A DNA stretch of 64,000 bases, from NCBI GenBank assembly GCA_000739535.1, contig DF820467.1, positions 141,895-205,894 of the forward strand, read 5' to 3'. Under the pieces are notes generated by a model that was not told where the DNA came from, did no database searches, and saw only the letters and a program-made list of their open reading frames with translations. Position 1 is the stretch's first letter. The number at the start of each line of letters is the position of its first letter. Made by a program: the position numbers and the translations under genes. Source of the DNA: Candidatus Vecturithrix granuli (lineage in GTDB: Bacteria > Moduliflexota > Moduliflexia > Moduliflexales > Moduliflexaceae). Positions 7,975 to 16,647 of this stretch are shown here, one piece after another.

Positions 7975-8991
7975 TTAAAAAATTTGGCTGAATTCTTCGA
8001 TGTTATCCTTATCAAATCTGTAAAGACCGCCCAGATAGACCAGCCCGTTTTCCACGCCTTCTTGCGCCTCGATCACGTAATGCCCAAGTTTTCCGGCCTC
8101 AAATTCTTCGCCGGGATTGCCGGTGATTTCTTTTGTGGCAAGCCGGTAAGCAATGTATGCGTTTAAATAGCCCAGATCAATCGGATTCCAGATGCCAAAT
8201 ACCGGGCTGGCCCCGTTCAACACGTATTCTTTCATTTCACTCGGCATGCCCAGACCCGTGACCATGACTTTGCCGATCAATCCTTGATCTGTCACCGCCC
8301 GCGCAGAAGCAGCAATACCAACAGTCGTCGGACTGATGATTCCTTTCAAATCAGGATAGGATTTGAACAGACCCAGGGCTTCATTGTAACTTTTTTCTCT
8401 GACGTCATCGCCATACACCACGCCAACCAGTTCAAGGTCTTTGTATTCTGGTTTTTCAAGCTCTTCCTTCATGTATTTGATCCAGGTGTTCTGGTTGCCC
8501 ATCGTGGCGGCTGCGCTCAGGATCGCAATCTGGCCTTTTCCACCGATGAGTTCCGAAATGATTTTGACCTGATCCGCGCCAATGGCCTGGGCCGAGGCTG
8601 GCTCCACTGAAATATTGCGGCTTTCCGGCACAATCGCCGATTCCCACCCAACGACCGGGATTCCGCGTTTCATCGCCTTTTGCGAGACATTCACCAGCGA
8701 CTGCGGATCGTTGGCCGCATACGTAATGCTATCCACGCCCTGAGCGATCAGCGATTCGATGATTTCAATCTGACCTTCAGGAGTCGGCTGTTCCGGGCCG
8801 CGGAAGATTGATTCTGCGCTCAATTCTTCACAGGCCGCATCCCATCCTTTGCGGATGGCGTCAAACCAGGGATTCCCAATATTTTTCACGACCATCGCCA
8901 GACGTTTTTGTTCTACGGCTTCTCCCACTCCGCCGCCAATCAGCGTAAACAGAAATACGGCAACAATTCCCAACACAACACATTTTTTCAT
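7975..8991 (-). CDS. rhaS: Rhamnose-type sugar ABC transporter, periplasmic binding protein
   Basis: 338 residues from the chosen start MKKCVVLG, with a signal peptide of about 25 residues (hydrophobic AVFLFTLIGGG). The mature part has the periplasmic-binding-protein type 1 fold of RhaS/LsrB-like proteins: NIGNPWFDAIRKGWD, IAQGVDSITYAANDP, SAAATMGNQNTW, SPTTVGIAASARA and MVTGLGMPSEM. It would capture L-rhamnose, by operon context, and deliver it to the two permeases. The frame is open to 9054, but AAGGAGAG lies 6 bases before 8991 and the signal peptide starts there. It is separated from the permease gene by 555 bases of repeats, which may allow differential expression. Confidence 0.88.
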   Translation of the reverse strand: MKKCVVLGIVAVFLFTLIGGGVGEAVEQKRLAMVVKNIGNPWFDAIRKGWDAACEELSAESIFRGPEQPTPEGQIEIIESLIAQGVDSITYAANDPQSLVNVSQKAMKRGIPVVGWESAIVPESRNISVEPASAQAIGADQVKIISELIGGKGQIAILSAAATMGNQNTWIKYMKEELEKPEYKDLELVGVVYGDDVREKSYNEALGLFKSYPDLKGIISPTTVGIAASARAVTDQGLIGKVMVTGLGMPSEMKEYVLNGASPVFGIWNPIDLGYLNAYIAYRLATKEITGNPGEEFEAGKLGHYVIEAQEGVENGLVYLGGLYRFDKDNIEEFSQIF

Positions 8992-9000
8992 AATCGTCTC

Positions 9001-9065
9001 TCCTTTTGAAACTCCAGGAATTAAGAACGAGCAAGAATGCTCAACTCCAGTCATTCCTCTTCATA
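9001..9065. repeat. SD-linked palindrome, family B (copy 2, divergent)
   Basis: Read on the minus strand it contains ATTCTTGCTC, then AATTCCTGGAGTTTCAAAAG and GAGAG, the ribosome binding site of the binding-protein gene. It is a diverged version of the copy at 15226-15298. The inverted partner arm is short. Confidence 0.55.
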
Positions 9066-9204
9066 AATTACTTATTTCCTCTGAAAACGTCAACACACAG
9101 ACACTCAATACCCCATCAATCGCAAAAACTTGTAAAAAGATTGCTGCTTATTCTCACAAATTTATGCAGACTCAACGAAAGAAACTCACCTCCCTTTGCA
9201 GTAT

Positions 9205-9490
9205 GTTCGTAGCACGCACTTTAGCGCGTTCTTCTTCGCGCTAATGAAGATTAAAAATTTAATTCGGGAACGCTCTTTGCCCTGAAAGGGCAGCGGAATA
9301 GAGCCAGCGGATTCATCCTCTGGATGACGGCCTCCCCCAATTTTCCGCCCTGGAAGGGCGACAGAATGCCCCACGCCCGGCAATCCTACACGCCCCATCG
9401 CCCCTTCAGGGCGAGGAGAGGGAGATGTCCCCTCGCTCCAGAGGTTAAAACCTCTGGAGCTGTATCCCCCTGCCCTTTCAGGGCAAAGAA
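9205..9490. repeat. Palindrome cluster in the 8992-9546 gap
   Basis: A possible family C fragment (GTTCGTAGCACGCACTTTAG) is followed by several stem-loop units built on CCCTGAAAGGG / CCCTTTCAGGG. These are near 9280, 9348, 9402 and 9474, with GTTTTAACCTC and CAGAGG arms at 9436-9460. Spacing is irregular and the units face both ways, so it is not a CRISPR array. It separates the second permease gene from the binding-protein gene inside one operon. Confidence 0.7.
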
Positions 9491-9546
9491 TGTTACCAAA
9501 TTATTTTCTTAATGTTCATAAGCGCGTACTACAAACTTGTTCAAAA

Positions 9547-10560
9547 TTAAATACCAGTTTCCTCCTCAACTTTTTCCATCAGGGATCTGGCCTCGATATA
9601 TTGCTTAATCAGGTTATTGGCCAGAATCGAGAGAATCAGCAGAGAACCTGCAATGATCAGCATAAATGGTCCGGGCACGTTATGTAAGCCTAATCCGTAT
9701 CTGATTGTGCCGATCAGAAAAATTGACAGCACCACGCCCCACATTTTCCCGACTCCTCCGGTAATCATGACGCCTCCCAGAATCACAATCGTAATAATTT
9801 CCAACTCAAAACCCGTAGCAATATTCGGACGTGTGTTCCCGATTCTGGAAGTCAAAAATATACCAGACGCCGAAGCAAAGAACCCGGACAGGGTAAACAA
9901 GACGAGTTTGATTTTTTTCACCGGGATGCCCGAGGCGTAACAGGTTTGTTCGTTCCAGCCCATGGCATACAACATTCTGCCAAAGCGGGTTTTGTGCAGA
10001 ATGAAACCCATGATGACAGCCAGCGCAAAAAAGACAACCAGCACAAAAGGGACAGGGGTGTCGCCAATATAGCCACGTCCTAAATAGGAAAAGGATTTCG
10101 GAAAACCACTGACCGCCTGATCGCCTAGAATAACGTAGGCAATCCCCCGGTAAAACGAGAAGGTCGCTAAGGTGATAATAATGGCCGGCAGTTCAAGTTT
10201 GATGATAATAAATCCGTTCAAAAACCCGCATAAGAGGCCGACAGCAACTCCCAGAAACACTGCAAGCCAGATATTCAGGCCGGCTTCAAACGAGGCCGCC
10301 ATCGCCACAGAGGATAAGCCCATCATAGACGCCACGGAAAGATCGATATTGCCGGTAATAATGATGAACGTCATAATCAGCGCGACAATCGCCTTTTCCG
10401 TAAAAATAAATGTCATGTCGAACAAATTCCAGACATTCAGATAATTGCGGGTGGTCAGGCTCATAACCAGATTGAAGACCAGGAAAATCACCAGGAGCAA
10501 AAATTCCCATTGCATACACAAGGATTTCAGGTTGAATCGCGTTCCGATAGGTGCGTTCAT
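9547..10560 (-). CDS. Sugar ABC transporter permease (rhamnose locus, second permease)
   Basis: A 337-residue protein with about eight to ten transmembrane segments, of the BPD_transp_2 (RbsC/LsrC/RhaP-Q) family. Family marks are ITGNIDLSVASMMGLSS near residue 70, ITLATFSFYRGIAYV, and the cytoplasmic-loop region GWNEQTCYASGIPVKKIK, which contacts the ATPase. Then follow GGVMITGGVGKMWG and IGTIRYGLGL. It forms the membrane channel with the permease encoded just upstream. It is 61 bases from that gene, in the same operon. Confidence 0.88.
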   Translation of the reverse strand: MNAPIGTRFNLKSLCMQWEFLLLVIFLVFNLVMSLTTRNYLNVWNLFDMTFIFTEKAIVALIMTFIIITGNIDLSVASMMGLSSVAMAASFEAGLNIWLAVFLGVAVGLLCGFLNGFIIIKLELPAIIITLATFSFYRGIAYVILGDQAVSGFPKSFSYLGRGYIGDTPVPFVLVVFFALAVIMGFILHKTRFGRMLYAMGWNEQTCYASGIPVKKIKLVLFTLSGFFASASGIFLTSRIGNTRPNIATGFELEIITIVILGGVMITGGVGKMWGVVLSIFLIGTIRYGLGLHNVPGPFMLIIAGSLLILSILANNLIKQYIEARSLMEKVEEETGI

Positions 10561-10621
10561 TCGGTTAAAGCGAAATCACCAGATGAAGGCCACCTTCAAG
10601 GTGGTCTCCATCTTGAGGATG

Positions 10622-11635
10622 CTATATGTTCCGTCGTTCTAGTAACACAGCGTTCATTTTACGGGAAATCAGTTTGTCAACCATCACAGCTAACAGAATA
10701 ATAAACCCGTTCAACGCTAATTTCCAAAAAGGAGAAATGCGCACTACGTTCAACGCATTATTGATCACCCCGATCAGTAAGGAGCCAAACAAGACGCCAA
10801 AGATCGAGCCTGAACCGCCGGTCACGTTCACGCCCCCTAACACGACCGCCGTAATCGCCATAAACTCAAATCCCTGGGCCGAATCGGTCTGCGCTGAGGT
10901 ATAACGCGAAACCCACAACACGCCGCCTGTTCCGACCAGCATCCCCGTGAGAAAATAGGGCAGGAACGTGATTTTATTGACATTGATCCCGACAAATCTG
11001 GCGCCTTCCGGATTTCCGCCGACCGCATAAATTTTCCTGCCGGTCATGGTATGATTGAGCAGATAGTAAAAAATCACATATACCAGGGCTGTAATAAACA
11101 GTAAATTCGGGATAAACAGGAATTGTCCTCTGGCAAAATCCTTGAACGGGACGGAAAATTTGTCGGCTCCCACCCATTGCCCCTGGTTGACCGCGTAATT
11201 GATAATGAAGGTCAGGCCGCGAAACACGCTCATGGTGCCGAGTGTGGTAATCACCGGCGGGATTTTGCATTTCACCACCAGCAGGCCGTTAAACGCGCCG
11301 AGAACCGCGCCGATGGCTGTTCCCATTCCGACAGCGACGATTGGCGGAATGCCCCAGTGATCTTTAATAATCAGCGCCACAATCATGCCTGACAAGCCGA
11401 TGCCGGATCCCAGGGAAATATCAATGCCGCCGGTGAGAATCACCATCATTTCCCCCACAGCCACAATCGCCAGAATTGCGGAATCCAGGGCGATGTCATA
11501 CAAATTGCTCCATGTGAGAAAAACAGGACTTCTGAGCGAAATCACGATGACCATGAGCATCAGGAAGAGAAAAATTCCCATTTCCCGAAACCCTGCGGCC
11601 CGAAGTAACAATCTGTTTCCGTTGCGTGTTTCCAT
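10622..11635 (-). CDS. Sugar ABC transporter permease (rhamnose locus, first permease)
   Basis: 337 residues from METRNGNR. Multi-spanning membrane protein with the BPD_transp_2 marks ILTGGIDISLGSGIGLSG, ITTLGTMSVFRGL, AVGGNPEGARFVGINV and GGVNVTGGSGSIFG. The frame is open upstream to 11698, but that stretch enters a repeat, and a GAAGAAGAG ribosome binding site precedes 11635, so I use the later ATG. It partners the next permease in the membrane channel. The large nested repeat at 11686-11950 separates it from the ATPase gene. Confidence 0.88.
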   Translation of the reverse strand: METRNGNRLLLRAAGFREMGIFLFLMLMVIVISLRSPVFLTWSNLYDIALDSAILAIVAVGEMMVILTGGIDISLGSGIGLSGMIVALIIKDHWGIPPIVAVGMGTAIGAVLGAFNGLLVVKCKIPPVITTLGTMSVFRGLTFIINYAVNQGQWVGADKFSVPFKDFARGQFLFIPNLLFITALVYVIFYYLLNHTMTGRKIYAVGGNPEGARFVGINVNKITFLPYFLTGMLVGTGGVLWVSRYTSAQTDSAQGFEFMAITAVVLGGVNVTGGSGSIFGVLFGSLLIGVINNALNVVRISPFWKLALNGFIILLAVMVDKLISRKMNAVLLERRNI

Positions 11636-11685
11636 AGCTCTCTTCTTCCGTATACTCAAGGAGGGCATAATTCGAACGTGCAAGA

Positions 11686-11950
11686 ACCCACCCCTCACCC
11701 CTCCCAGGAGGGGAATTCATGCCGTAGCATGGGATAAAATTCCCCTCCTGGGAGCAGGGCTGTGAAGTTCTCTCAGGAGTGCGACGTGATCGTCGCATCA
11801 GAAATGCCGCTGCGACGACCATGTCGCACTCCTGGATGCTTTTCATGGTGAAAAATTCTTGAGAACTTCACAGCCCTGCCTCCTGGGAGGGATGTTCATG
11901 CCGTAGCATGGGCTAAAATTCTCCTCCTGGGAGGGGTAAGGAGTGGGTTT
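11686..11950. repeat. Nested palindrome with family A and D parts (copy 3)
   Basis: The outermost layer is two related C/G-rich units, each containing TTCATGCCGTAGCATGGG and a CCTCCTGGGAG end. Between them is a family A element at 11756-11880 with ends GCAGGGCTGTGAAGTTCT and AGAACTTCACAGCCCTGC. Inside that is a family D palindrome at 11775-11834, from CAGGAGTGCGACG to GTCGCACTCCTG. The order outer unit / A / D looks like successive insertion events. Confidence 0.85.
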
Positions 11951-11991
11951 CAACAGTAAAATTTCTACCCTTTGTCAGTATATAAACGCGC

Positions 11992-13482
11992 TCAGGCATT
12001 GTCGGCAAGCGCAGTGGTTAAAATATCCTCCTGGGTCGCATCCTTGCGGCTGAAATATCCTTTGATCAGCCCCTCATGCATCACCAGAATATTATCCGAC
12101 ATCCCCAGAATTTCAGGCAGTTCGGAAGAGATCATCACAATCGCATACCCTTTGGCAGCCAGTTCGCTGATAAAGCGGTGGACTGAAGATTTCGCGCCGA
12201 TATCAATCCCTTTGGTCGGTTCATCGAACAGCAGAATCTTTGCTTGCGAAGCCAGCCATTTGGCAAGGGAGACTTTTTGTTTGTTGCCCCCTGACAGCCC
12301 GATCACGTGCTGGTGTAAACCGGCGGATTTCACGTCTAACATGCTGGCGTATTCTTGCGCAGTTTTTCGTTCGCCTTTATTATCAAGCCATCCCAGCCTG
12401 CTGAATTGTCGCAGAATCGGCAGGGTGATATTGCTGGTCACGTTCATATTCAGAATAATCCCCTCCTTATCCCGATCTTCAGGCACATAGGCGATTCCTT
12501 TGGCGATGGCGTCCTGGGGCTTGCGAATCGTCGCGGGTTCGCCGTAAATAGAAATTGCGCCCCGATCCGGTGGCGTCATGCCGAAGATCGCTTTAGCCAC
12601 CTCGGTTCGGCCGGCCCCCACCAGACCATACAAGCCCAGAATTTCGCCCTCGCGCACCTGAAAAGACACGTCTCGAAATTCTCCTTTGCGAGCAAGACCT
12701 TCAACGCGCAACACTTCGCGCCCTTGTTCGACCTGAATTTTCGGAAAGAGATTCGTGACTTCCCGGCCAACCATCATCTGCACTAAGCCATCCAGGGTGA
12801 CTTCTCCGATATTGCGAGTGCCCACGTGCGTTCCGTCGCGCAAAGCCGTTACCCGGTCAGCTACTTGAAAAATATCTTCAAGGCGATGGGAGATAAAAAT
12901 AACCGAGACGCCTTGACGCTTCAAATCCGCAATGATGCGGAAGAGTTCTTTGGATTCCGAAATGCTCAGGGCCGAGGTGGGTTCGTCCATAATGACGATT
13001 TTGGCGTTAATGGAAAGGGCTTTGGCAATTTCAACCAACTGGCGTTCGGCGATGCTCAATCCTCTGATTCTATCGGTGGCTTTGATATGCACATTGAGCG
13101 ACCGCATGAGTTCTTCGGTTTGAAGATATAACTGCCGCCAATAAATCTTGCGCGTTGTTTTGTGGTGAGGCTGATGCCCCATAAAAATATTTTCAGCCAC
13201 ATTTAAATCTGGAAAGATAGCCGGATCCTGGTAAATTGCCGCAATTCCGCGTTGAATGGAATCGCGAGCGTCGTGCCAGACCACCGGTTGGCCTTCATAT
13301 AACAGTTCGCCTTGCGTGGGTTGCAGTACTCCGGTGATGATCTTCACCAGCGTTGATTTGCCCGCCCCATTCTCGCCGACAAGCGCATGAACTTCCCCTG
13401 CGCGTAATTGAAAATCCACATCTTTGAGCGCGGTCACTCCCGGAAATTGCCTGGTAATGTTTCGTAATTCAAGAATATTCAT
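11992..13482 (-). CDS. Sugar ABC transporter ATP-binding protein (two domains)
   Basis: A 496-residue tandem ABC ATPase of the RbsA/RhaT class. The first domain has Walker A GENGAGKS at about 36-43, signature LSIAERQ and Walker B IVIMDEPTSAL. The second has the class-typical degenerate Walker A (GLVGAGRTEVAK), signature LSGGNKQK and Walker B ILLFDEPTKGID. It powers sugar uptake at the inner face of the membrane. Its start overlaps the 3' end of the lacI gene by 14 bases, so the two are translationally coupled and in one operon. Confidence 0.92.
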   Translation of the reverse strand: MNILELRNITRQFPGVTALKDVDFQLRAGEVHALVGENGAGKSTLVKIITGVLQPTQGELLYEGQPVVWHDARDSIQRGIAAIYQDPAIFPDLNVAENIFMGHQPHHKTTRKIYWRQLYLQTEELMRSLNVHIKATDRIRGLSIAERQLVEIAKALSINAKIVIMDEPTSALSISESKELFRIIADLKRQGVSVIFISHRLEDIFQVADRVTALRDGTHVGTRNIGEVTLDGLVQMMVGREVTNLFPKIQVEQGREVLRVEGLARKGEFRDVSFQVREGEILGLYGLVGAGRTEVAKAIFGMTPPDRGAISIYGEPATIRKPQDAIAKGIAYVPEDRDKEGIILNMNVTSNITLPILRQFSRLGWLDNKGERKTAQEYASMLDVKSAGLHQHVIGLSGGNKQKVSLAKWLASQAKILLFDEPTKGIDIGAKSSVHRFISELAAKGYAIVMISSELPEILGMSDNILVMHEGLIKGYFSRKDATQEDILTTALADNA

Positions 13483-14647
13483 GATTGTGCGCCAACGGAT
13501 AAAATTGATTGATATTCTCCTGCGTAATTACCTGACTTTCGACAAACAGGTGCGAAGGCACCGGCGCGCCTTCCAGCAGCGCGCAAACCGCAGGAATGAG
13601 ATATTCGCCGTATTTTTCAGGAAAAAACGCCACCCCGGCGTCGCTTAATCCCTCGCGCAGTTGAGATTTGCCCAGATCATCCACCCCTAAGGTAATGATA
13701 ATGACATGTTCGCGCTGCCAGCGCCCGGCTTCCTGAATAGCTGTAATCACGCCCTGCATGGTCTCTTCATTCACAGAAGTCACGGCAATTCTTTTGGCGG
13801 CCGGATGAGCATTCAAGACCTGCACCATGGCGTGATAAGCCTGCTCTACGGTTCCCATGCCGCCGTCAATCCGTACGATTTTTCCTTCGACTTCAGACCC
13901 GAATTCATCGCTCAGAGCGGTTGCAAACCCTTCCGAGCGCAGCATGGTCACGTCGCCCCCGGCCGGATTCTGAAGCAGCACGACCATATCCACCAGGCCC
14001 CAGCCGCCCCATTTTTTTTTAATGAAGTTGGCCATAGCTTTTCCGCCCACGGTGGCAACGTACCAGTTATCAATGCCCATAAAAGGAGCGCCCGGCATCG
14101 GGACATCAACCGCGATCAAAGGAATGCCGGCCGCCTTAAATTTGGCGGCCACAATGCTATTCACCTTCACGTCAGCCTGATGTTCAATAAATACATCCGG
14201 CTTGAGCGCCAGCATCATCTCGGCATTGCGCAGACCGACTTCAGCGTCATATTTATTATCCAGAAAAATAATATCCTTCGCTTTAATTCCCGCTAATTTC
14301 GCCTGTTTGATGACATTCTGTTCAACCTCGGCGCAGAACGGTTGGGCGCGAAAAATACTCGCCATGCCCAGACGTTTGCCTTTGCCGGGTAATCCAGGGT
14401 AGGCGATTTCGGCTTGCGCGTATTCACGATATTTTTCATAGACAGCGTAGGTTGGGGGAAATGAATCCGGGGTGCTTTGCCGGCGCAAGCCCCTTGCCAG
14501 CAGATTTGGCGTATAATTCAACTTGTTTATCGCGTCTTGCACTCTGCGACGCGTGCTCTCATCAACCGATACGCTCTGATTGACAACCCGCGACACCGTC
14601 ATCACCGAAACTCCCGCGAGCCTGGCCACATCCTTCATTGAACTCAT
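13469..14647 (-). CDS. LacI-family transcriptional regulator of the rhamnose locus
   Basis: A 392-residue protein. The N-terminal helix-turn-helix (VARLAGVSVMTVSRVVNQ) and hinge are LacI-type. The C-terminal sugar-binding domain is related to periplasmic binding proteins (IPLIAVDVPMPGAPFMG, LRSEGFATAL, TLGVDDLGKSQLREG). Most LacI proteins bind palindromic operators and release them with a sugar. It is the first gene of the minus-strand rhamnose operon, and two inverted operator-like sites lie just upstream, so it probably represses both itself and rhaM. A segment of about 25 residues (YAVYEKYREYAQ) after the DNA-binding domain is shared with the second LacI at 16.6 kb, a clear paralogue. Confidence 0.92.
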   Translation of the reverse strand: MSSMKDVARLAGVSVMTVSRVVNQSVSVDESTRRRVQDAINKLNYTPNLLARGLRRQSTPDSFPPTYAVYEKYREYAQAEIAYPGLPGKGKRLGMASIFRAQPFCAEVEQNVIKQAKLAGIKAKDIIFLDNKYDAEVGLRNAEMMLALKPDVFIEHQADVKVNSIVAAKFKAAGIPLIAVDVPMPGAPFMGIDNWYVATVGGKAMANFIKKKWGGWGLVDMVVLLQNPAGGDVTMLRSEGFATALSDEFGSEVEGKIVRIDGGMGTVEQAYHAMVQVLNAHPAAKRIAVTSVNEETMQGVITAIQEAGRWQREHVIIITLGVDDLGKSQLREGLSDAGVAFFPEKYGEYLIPAVCALLEGAPVPSHLFVESQVITQENINQFYPLAHNHEYS

Positions 14648-14680
14648 TCTTTTCTACATCCTTTCCTGGCATCATCAGAT

Positions 14681-14807
14681 GTTAAGCTTCACGTGAACGT
14701 TAACAAGTCATAAGGTTTTGTCAAGTCTTTTTTATAAAAACATACCGAATCATTTTGGTAAAAATTTCTTGACATCTCTTTATGTTAACGTTCACGTGAA
14801 GCTTAAC
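14681..14807. promoter_or_regulatory. Divergent control region with a pair of LacI-type operators
   Basis: Two 24-base copies of one site in opposite orientation, at 14681-14704 and 14784-14807. Each has ends GTTAA and TTAAC and a core ACGTTCACGTGAAG. A TTGACA-like -35 box lies at 14769-14774 on the plus strand (towards rhaM), and another, read on the minus strand, at about 14719-14724 (towards lacI). Both operators sit where repressor would block the start of transcription. No convincing -10 box was identified. Operator function is inferred from symmetry and position. Confidence 0.75.
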
Positions 14808-14907
14808 ATTTTAATATTGAATTATAATCGTACGTAAATTACCATCACAAACGAGGGTGTTCAGTAACAGCAAATCGCCGCTGAACATCGTATCGTTGCT
14901 TCCGCTT

Positions 14908-15222
14908 ATGAGAAGACATGCTTTCACGATGAAATTGAAAAAAGGGGTTGAGGCAGAATATCAGAAACGTCACGATGAAATCTGGCCTGAACTGTCCGAG
15001 GTTTTGCGGGAAGCCGGGGTTTCGGATTATTCAATTTATCTTGATGAAGACACGTTGACTTTGTTCGCCTTTCAGAAGTTAGCAGACGACAACAGGTCTG
15101 ACGATCTTCCGCAAAATCCGATTGTTCGCAAATGGTGGGATTATATGGCCGACATTATGGATGTCAATCCTGACAATTCGCCCGTGACCAAACCATTAAA
15201 AGAAGTCTTTCATCTGGACTAA
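14908..15222 (+). CDS. rhaM: L-rhamnose mutarotase
   Basis: 104 residues from MRRHAF, the same length as E. coli RhaM and alike throughout: FTMKLKKGVEAEYQKRH, the catalytic His22 in RHDEIWPEL, and WWDYMADIMDVNPDNSP near the end. It interconverts the alpha and beta anomers of L-rhamnose so that the isomerase receives its preferred form. The frame is open from a GTG at 14857, but the extra 17 residues match nothing in the family, so I start at 14908, though its ribosome binding site is weak. It is transcribed away from the lacI operon and followed by the URO-D gene. Confidence 0.92.
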   Translation: MRRHAFTMKLKKGVEAEYQKRHDEIWPELSEVLREAGVSDYSIYLDEDTLTLFAFQKLADDNRSDDLPQNPIVRKWWDYMADIMDVNPDNSPVTKPLKEVFHLD

Positions 15223-15225
15223 TTC

Positions 15226-15298
15226 AACTACAGGAATTGATAGATAAGCAAGAATCGCTCCGAAGAGGATTCTTGCTTATCTATCAATTCCTGTAGTT
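15226..15298. repeat. SD-linked palindrome, family B (copy 3, perfect)
   Basis: Perfect inverted repeat with 31-base arms (15226-15256 and 15268-15298) and an 11-base loop. The left arm begins AACTACAGGAATTGATAG. The right arm ends CAATTCCTGTAGTT. It is followed at once by TCAAGGAGGG, the ribosome binding site of the URO-D gene, so the messenger would carry a very stable hairpin just before it. Confidence 0.92.
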
Positions 15299-15314
15299 TC
15301 AAGGAGGGAGAAGT

Positions 15315-16487
15315 ATGACAGGCAAAGAAACGATGACATCACGCGAGCGCGTCGTCAAAGCCCTCAGTTTTGAAGAGCCGGATCGAGTTCCTATTGATTT
15401 AGGAGGTTTTCAAACCGGCATTCACAAACGCGCTTACGAAGATTTACTCGCCTATTTCGGTTGGCAGGAAGAGCTTGAAATCCTTGATCCGGTTCAGCAA
15501 CTCGTTAAACCGAGCGAAGCGGTGCTGACCCGCTTTCATGTCGATACCCGCTACATTGTTGCCCATGCGCCGCAAGGCTTTCAAGGCCGCATTGAACAGC
15601 ACGAACGGGATGGCAAGCTATGGCGCGATTTGAAGGATGAATTTGGGGTGGTGTGGTCCATGCCGGAGGATCAACAATTGTACATGGATATCAGTCGCCA
15701 TCCCCTGGCCGACGCCACGCTTGACGACATCCGCGATTATCCCTTCCCCAACGGCAGCGATCCCACCCGCTTTACGGGCGTGCGCGAACAGGCCATAGAA
15801 ATGCGGAACAACACGCCTTACGCGCTGTCAACCGGCATTTTCGGCGTCGTGTATGAAGTGTGCTGGTATATGCGCGGTCTGGAACGCTGGTTTATTGATA
15901 TGATGGAAAATCCGACTTTTTGCGAAGCCCTGTTAGATCAAACGCTCAAATATTGGCTGGATTATACCGCCGGCTTTATGCAGGCTGTCGGCGATCTTGT
16001 GGATGTGGTCATGATCGGCGACGACCTGACCGGACAAAAAGGACCGCTGTTCTCGCCCAAATTTTATCGTCAGGTAGTCAAACCGCGCCAGAAGAAATTG
16101 GTGCAGCATTTGAAATCCCTGACCAATGCAAAAGTCTGGTATCATACCTGCGGCGCGTGCACCGCCTATATTCCCGATCTCCTCGATAACGGCATAGACA
16201 TCCTCAATCCTATTCAGATTAGCGCGAAAGACATGGAACCGGAACGCTTAAAACGTGAGTTCGGCAAACAACTTGTCTTCTGGGGCGGCGGGATTGATAC
16301 GCAGCACGTGCTTCCCTTTGCCAGGCCGGAAGAAATCCGCCAGCACGTCAAAAGAAACCTGGAGATCTTCAAACCCGGCGGCGGGTACGTGTTCAACAAT
16401 GTCCACAATATTCAATACGGCGTCCCGGCGCAAAACACAGTGGCCCTGTTTGACGCCGCGTATGAGTATGGGTTTTATAAAGAATGA
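15315..16487 (+). CDS. Uroporphyrinogen decarboxylase (URO-D) family protein
   Basis: A 390-residue TIM-barrel protein of the URO-D/MtaA superfamily. It starts TSRERVVKALSFEEPDRVPIDLG in the usual way, and has MIGDDLTGQKGPLFSP, the potential metal-site region WYHTCGACTAYIPDLLD, and VFWGGGIDTQHVLPF. Members decarboxylate uroporphyrinogen or move methyl groups to corrinoids or thiols. The N-terminal arginines of true HemE are not evident, and it follows rhaM, so a sugar-locus or methyl-transfer role is more likely than haem synthesis. The start has an excellent ribosome binding site (AAGGAGGGAGAAGT) linked to the family B hairpin. Confidence 0.8.
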   Translation: MTGKETMTSRERVVKALSFEEPDRVPIDLGGFQTGIHKRAYEDLLAYFGWQEELEILDPVQQLVKPSEAVLTRFHVDTRYIVAHAPQGFQGRIEQHERDGKLWRDLKDEFGVVWSMPEDQQLYMDISRHPLADATLDDIRDYPFPNGSDPTRFTGVREQAIEMRNNTPYALSTGIFGVVYEVCWYMRGLERWFIDMMENPTFCEALLDQTLKYWLDYTAGFMQAVGDLVDVVMIGDDLTGQKGPLFSPKFYRQVVKPRQKKLVQHLKSLTNAKVWYHTCGACTAYIPDLLDNGIDILNPIQISAKDMEPERLKREFGKQLVFWGGGIDTQHVLPFARPEEIRQHVKRNLEIFKPGGGYVFNNVHNIQYGVPAQNTVALFDAAYEYGFYKE

Positions 16488-16497
16488 TATTCACCAC

Positions 16498-16610
16498 AGC
16501 CCTCACCCTCGCCCCTCTCCCAAAGCAGGGCTGTTAAGTTCTCGCAAAATATAGCGTCTCGACTTCGCTCGACGTGCGGTGTTCCGGTCATCGAGCGAAG
16601 TCGAGATGAA
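16498..16610. repeat. Palindrome, family A (copy 4, right end missing)
   Basis: A C-rich lead (CCTCACCCTCGCCCCTCTCC) is followed by GCAGGGCTGTTAAGTTCT and the inner arms CGTCTCGACTTCGCTCGA and TCGAGCGAAGTCGAGATG. The closing AGAACTTAAC arm of other copies is absent. It lies between the URO-D gene and the convergent second lacI gene. Confidence 0.8.
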
Positions 16611-16647
16611 AACACTCACCGAATAACAGCCTGAGGGTATGTAAGTC

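Noticed and set aside
9205-9490. Possible CRISPR array in the binding-protein/permease gap
   Set aside because: The CCCTGAAAGGG units are palindromic, unevenly spaced and present in both orientations. There are no regular repeats with unique spacers or cas genes.
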